The translations under genes were made by a program, and so were the position numbers. Positions 7,169 to 7,416 of a stretch of DNA of 7,416 nt are shown here, piece after piece. The stretch spans positions 1-7,416 of the forward strand of contig CAYGPP010000165.1 of NCBI GenBank assembly GCA_964351885.1, read 5' to 3'. The notes beneath the pieces were generated by a model that saw only the letters and a list, made by a program, of their open reading frames with translations, was not told the origin of the DNA and ran no database searches. Position 1 is the stretch's first letter; every line of letters begins with the position of its first letter. This stretch comes from Marinoscillum sp964351885. GTDB taxonomy: Bacteria; Bacteroidota; Bacteroidia; Cytophagales; Cyclobacteriaceae.

Positions 7169-7244
7169 GAACTGCAACCACTTGGAATTCATTAGCATAA
7201 GCACTCTTTGTTTTATGAAAAAAATATTCATCCAAAACCATCTT

Positions 7245-7280
7245 AAGTATTTTCTAAACCTCGTGACACATTAAATACTT
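7245..7280. repeat. Inverted repeat downstream of the reductase
   Basis: AAGTATTT (7245-7252) and AAATACTT (7273-7280) are exact 8-base inverted copies with a 20-base spacer. The site lies between the reductase and a possible minus-strand gene tail, a position fitting a bidirectional transcript end. There is no T-run and the stem is all A/T except one pair, so this is tentative. Confidence 0.3.
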
Positions 7281-7318
7281 GGTTGGCTATTATAACTCTT
7301 CAGTGAGTTCAGAAAAAT

Positions 7319-7416
7319 TCATTCTTCAATTTTAGCTCTTCTCATAGGCATCACATCTATTAATCCGAATAATTCCTCACATTTCAAAAGCTCGTTTTTC
7401 CTAAGTTTAATCCCTC
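7319..7416 (-). CDS. Possible 3' tail of a minus-strand gene entering from the right edge
   Basis: Reading leftward from the window edge, one minus-strand frame stays open for 31 codons and ends in TGA at 7321-7319. It gives a tail that includes KNELLKCEELFGLIDVMPMR and ends AKIEE. The composition is protein-like, with alternating hydrophobic and charged residues, and the other two minus frames close within 11 codons. The family is not recognised. Thirty-one codons can stay open by chance, so this remains a guess; if real, the gene converges on the reductase. Confidence 0.3.
   Translation of the reverse strand, partial: GIKLRKNELLKCEELFGLIDVMPMRRAKIEE

Noticed and set aside
7023..7241. 72-codon minus-strand frame overlapping the reductase 3' end
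   Set aside because: It is antisense to the conserved GASR cofactor segment of the reductase and has no family resemblance.
7215..7274. 19-codon plus-strand frame starting MKKIFIQNH
   Set aside because: Very short, A-rich start and no motif; it overlaps the inverted repeat and is consistent with chance.
1..7416. A defence island, mobile element, CRISPR array or novel multi-gene system
   Set aside because: No repeat array, transposase, integrase, nuclease, toxin-antitoxin pair or unusual domain fusion is visible; the genes look like core chromosomal genes separated by normal spacers.

Overview
The window looks like ordinary chromosomal DNA from a member of the Bacteroidota, most likely a marine-type Cytophagales or Flavobacteriales species. 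The grounds are AT-rich DNA, weak or absent Shine-Dalgarno sequences, a cold-shock protein and a ~950-residue M16 protease of the type common in that phylum, and a perfect match to the Bacteroidota -7 promoter box (TAnnTTTG) before one gene. The taxon call is an inference from protein style and was not tested by a search.

Layout, left to right: (1) the 3' end of a cold-shock protein gene, closed by a strong hairpin-plus-T terminator. (2) A 952-residue exported M16 (insulinase/pitrilysin-type) zinc protease carrying both halves of the fold in one chain. (3) A 312-base gap with no convincing gene; it holds two inverted repeats, one ending 2 bases before the next start codon. (4) An RluA-family pseudouridine synthase that can only begin at TTG. 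(5) An XRE-type DNA-binding protein with a three-helix membrane tail resembling DUF4870. (6) A membrane-anchored alpha/beta-hydrolase of the putative esterase (Fes/IroE-like) family, 73 bases after gene 5 on the same strand. (7) An AKR6-type (Kv-beta-like) aldo/keto reductase with an intact catalytic tetrad. (8) A gene-poor right end with an inverted repeat and possibly the 3' tail of a gene on the minus strand entering from outside.

All six confident genes are on the plus strand, but gap sizes and promoter-like or terminator-like signals suggest mostly separate transcription units, with genes 5 and 6 the only plausible pair. The genes do not form a recognisable pathway: RNA chaperone, envelope proteolysis, RNA modification, membrane-linked regulation, ester hydrolysis and carbonyl reduction. 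I found no CRISPR array, tRNA or rRNA, insertion sequence, phage gene, toxin-antitoxin pair or defence system. The observations most worth checking are non-coding: the palindrome abutting the TTG start, and promoter-like boxes that predict leaderless or nearly leaderless transcripts for the XRE and reductase genes.
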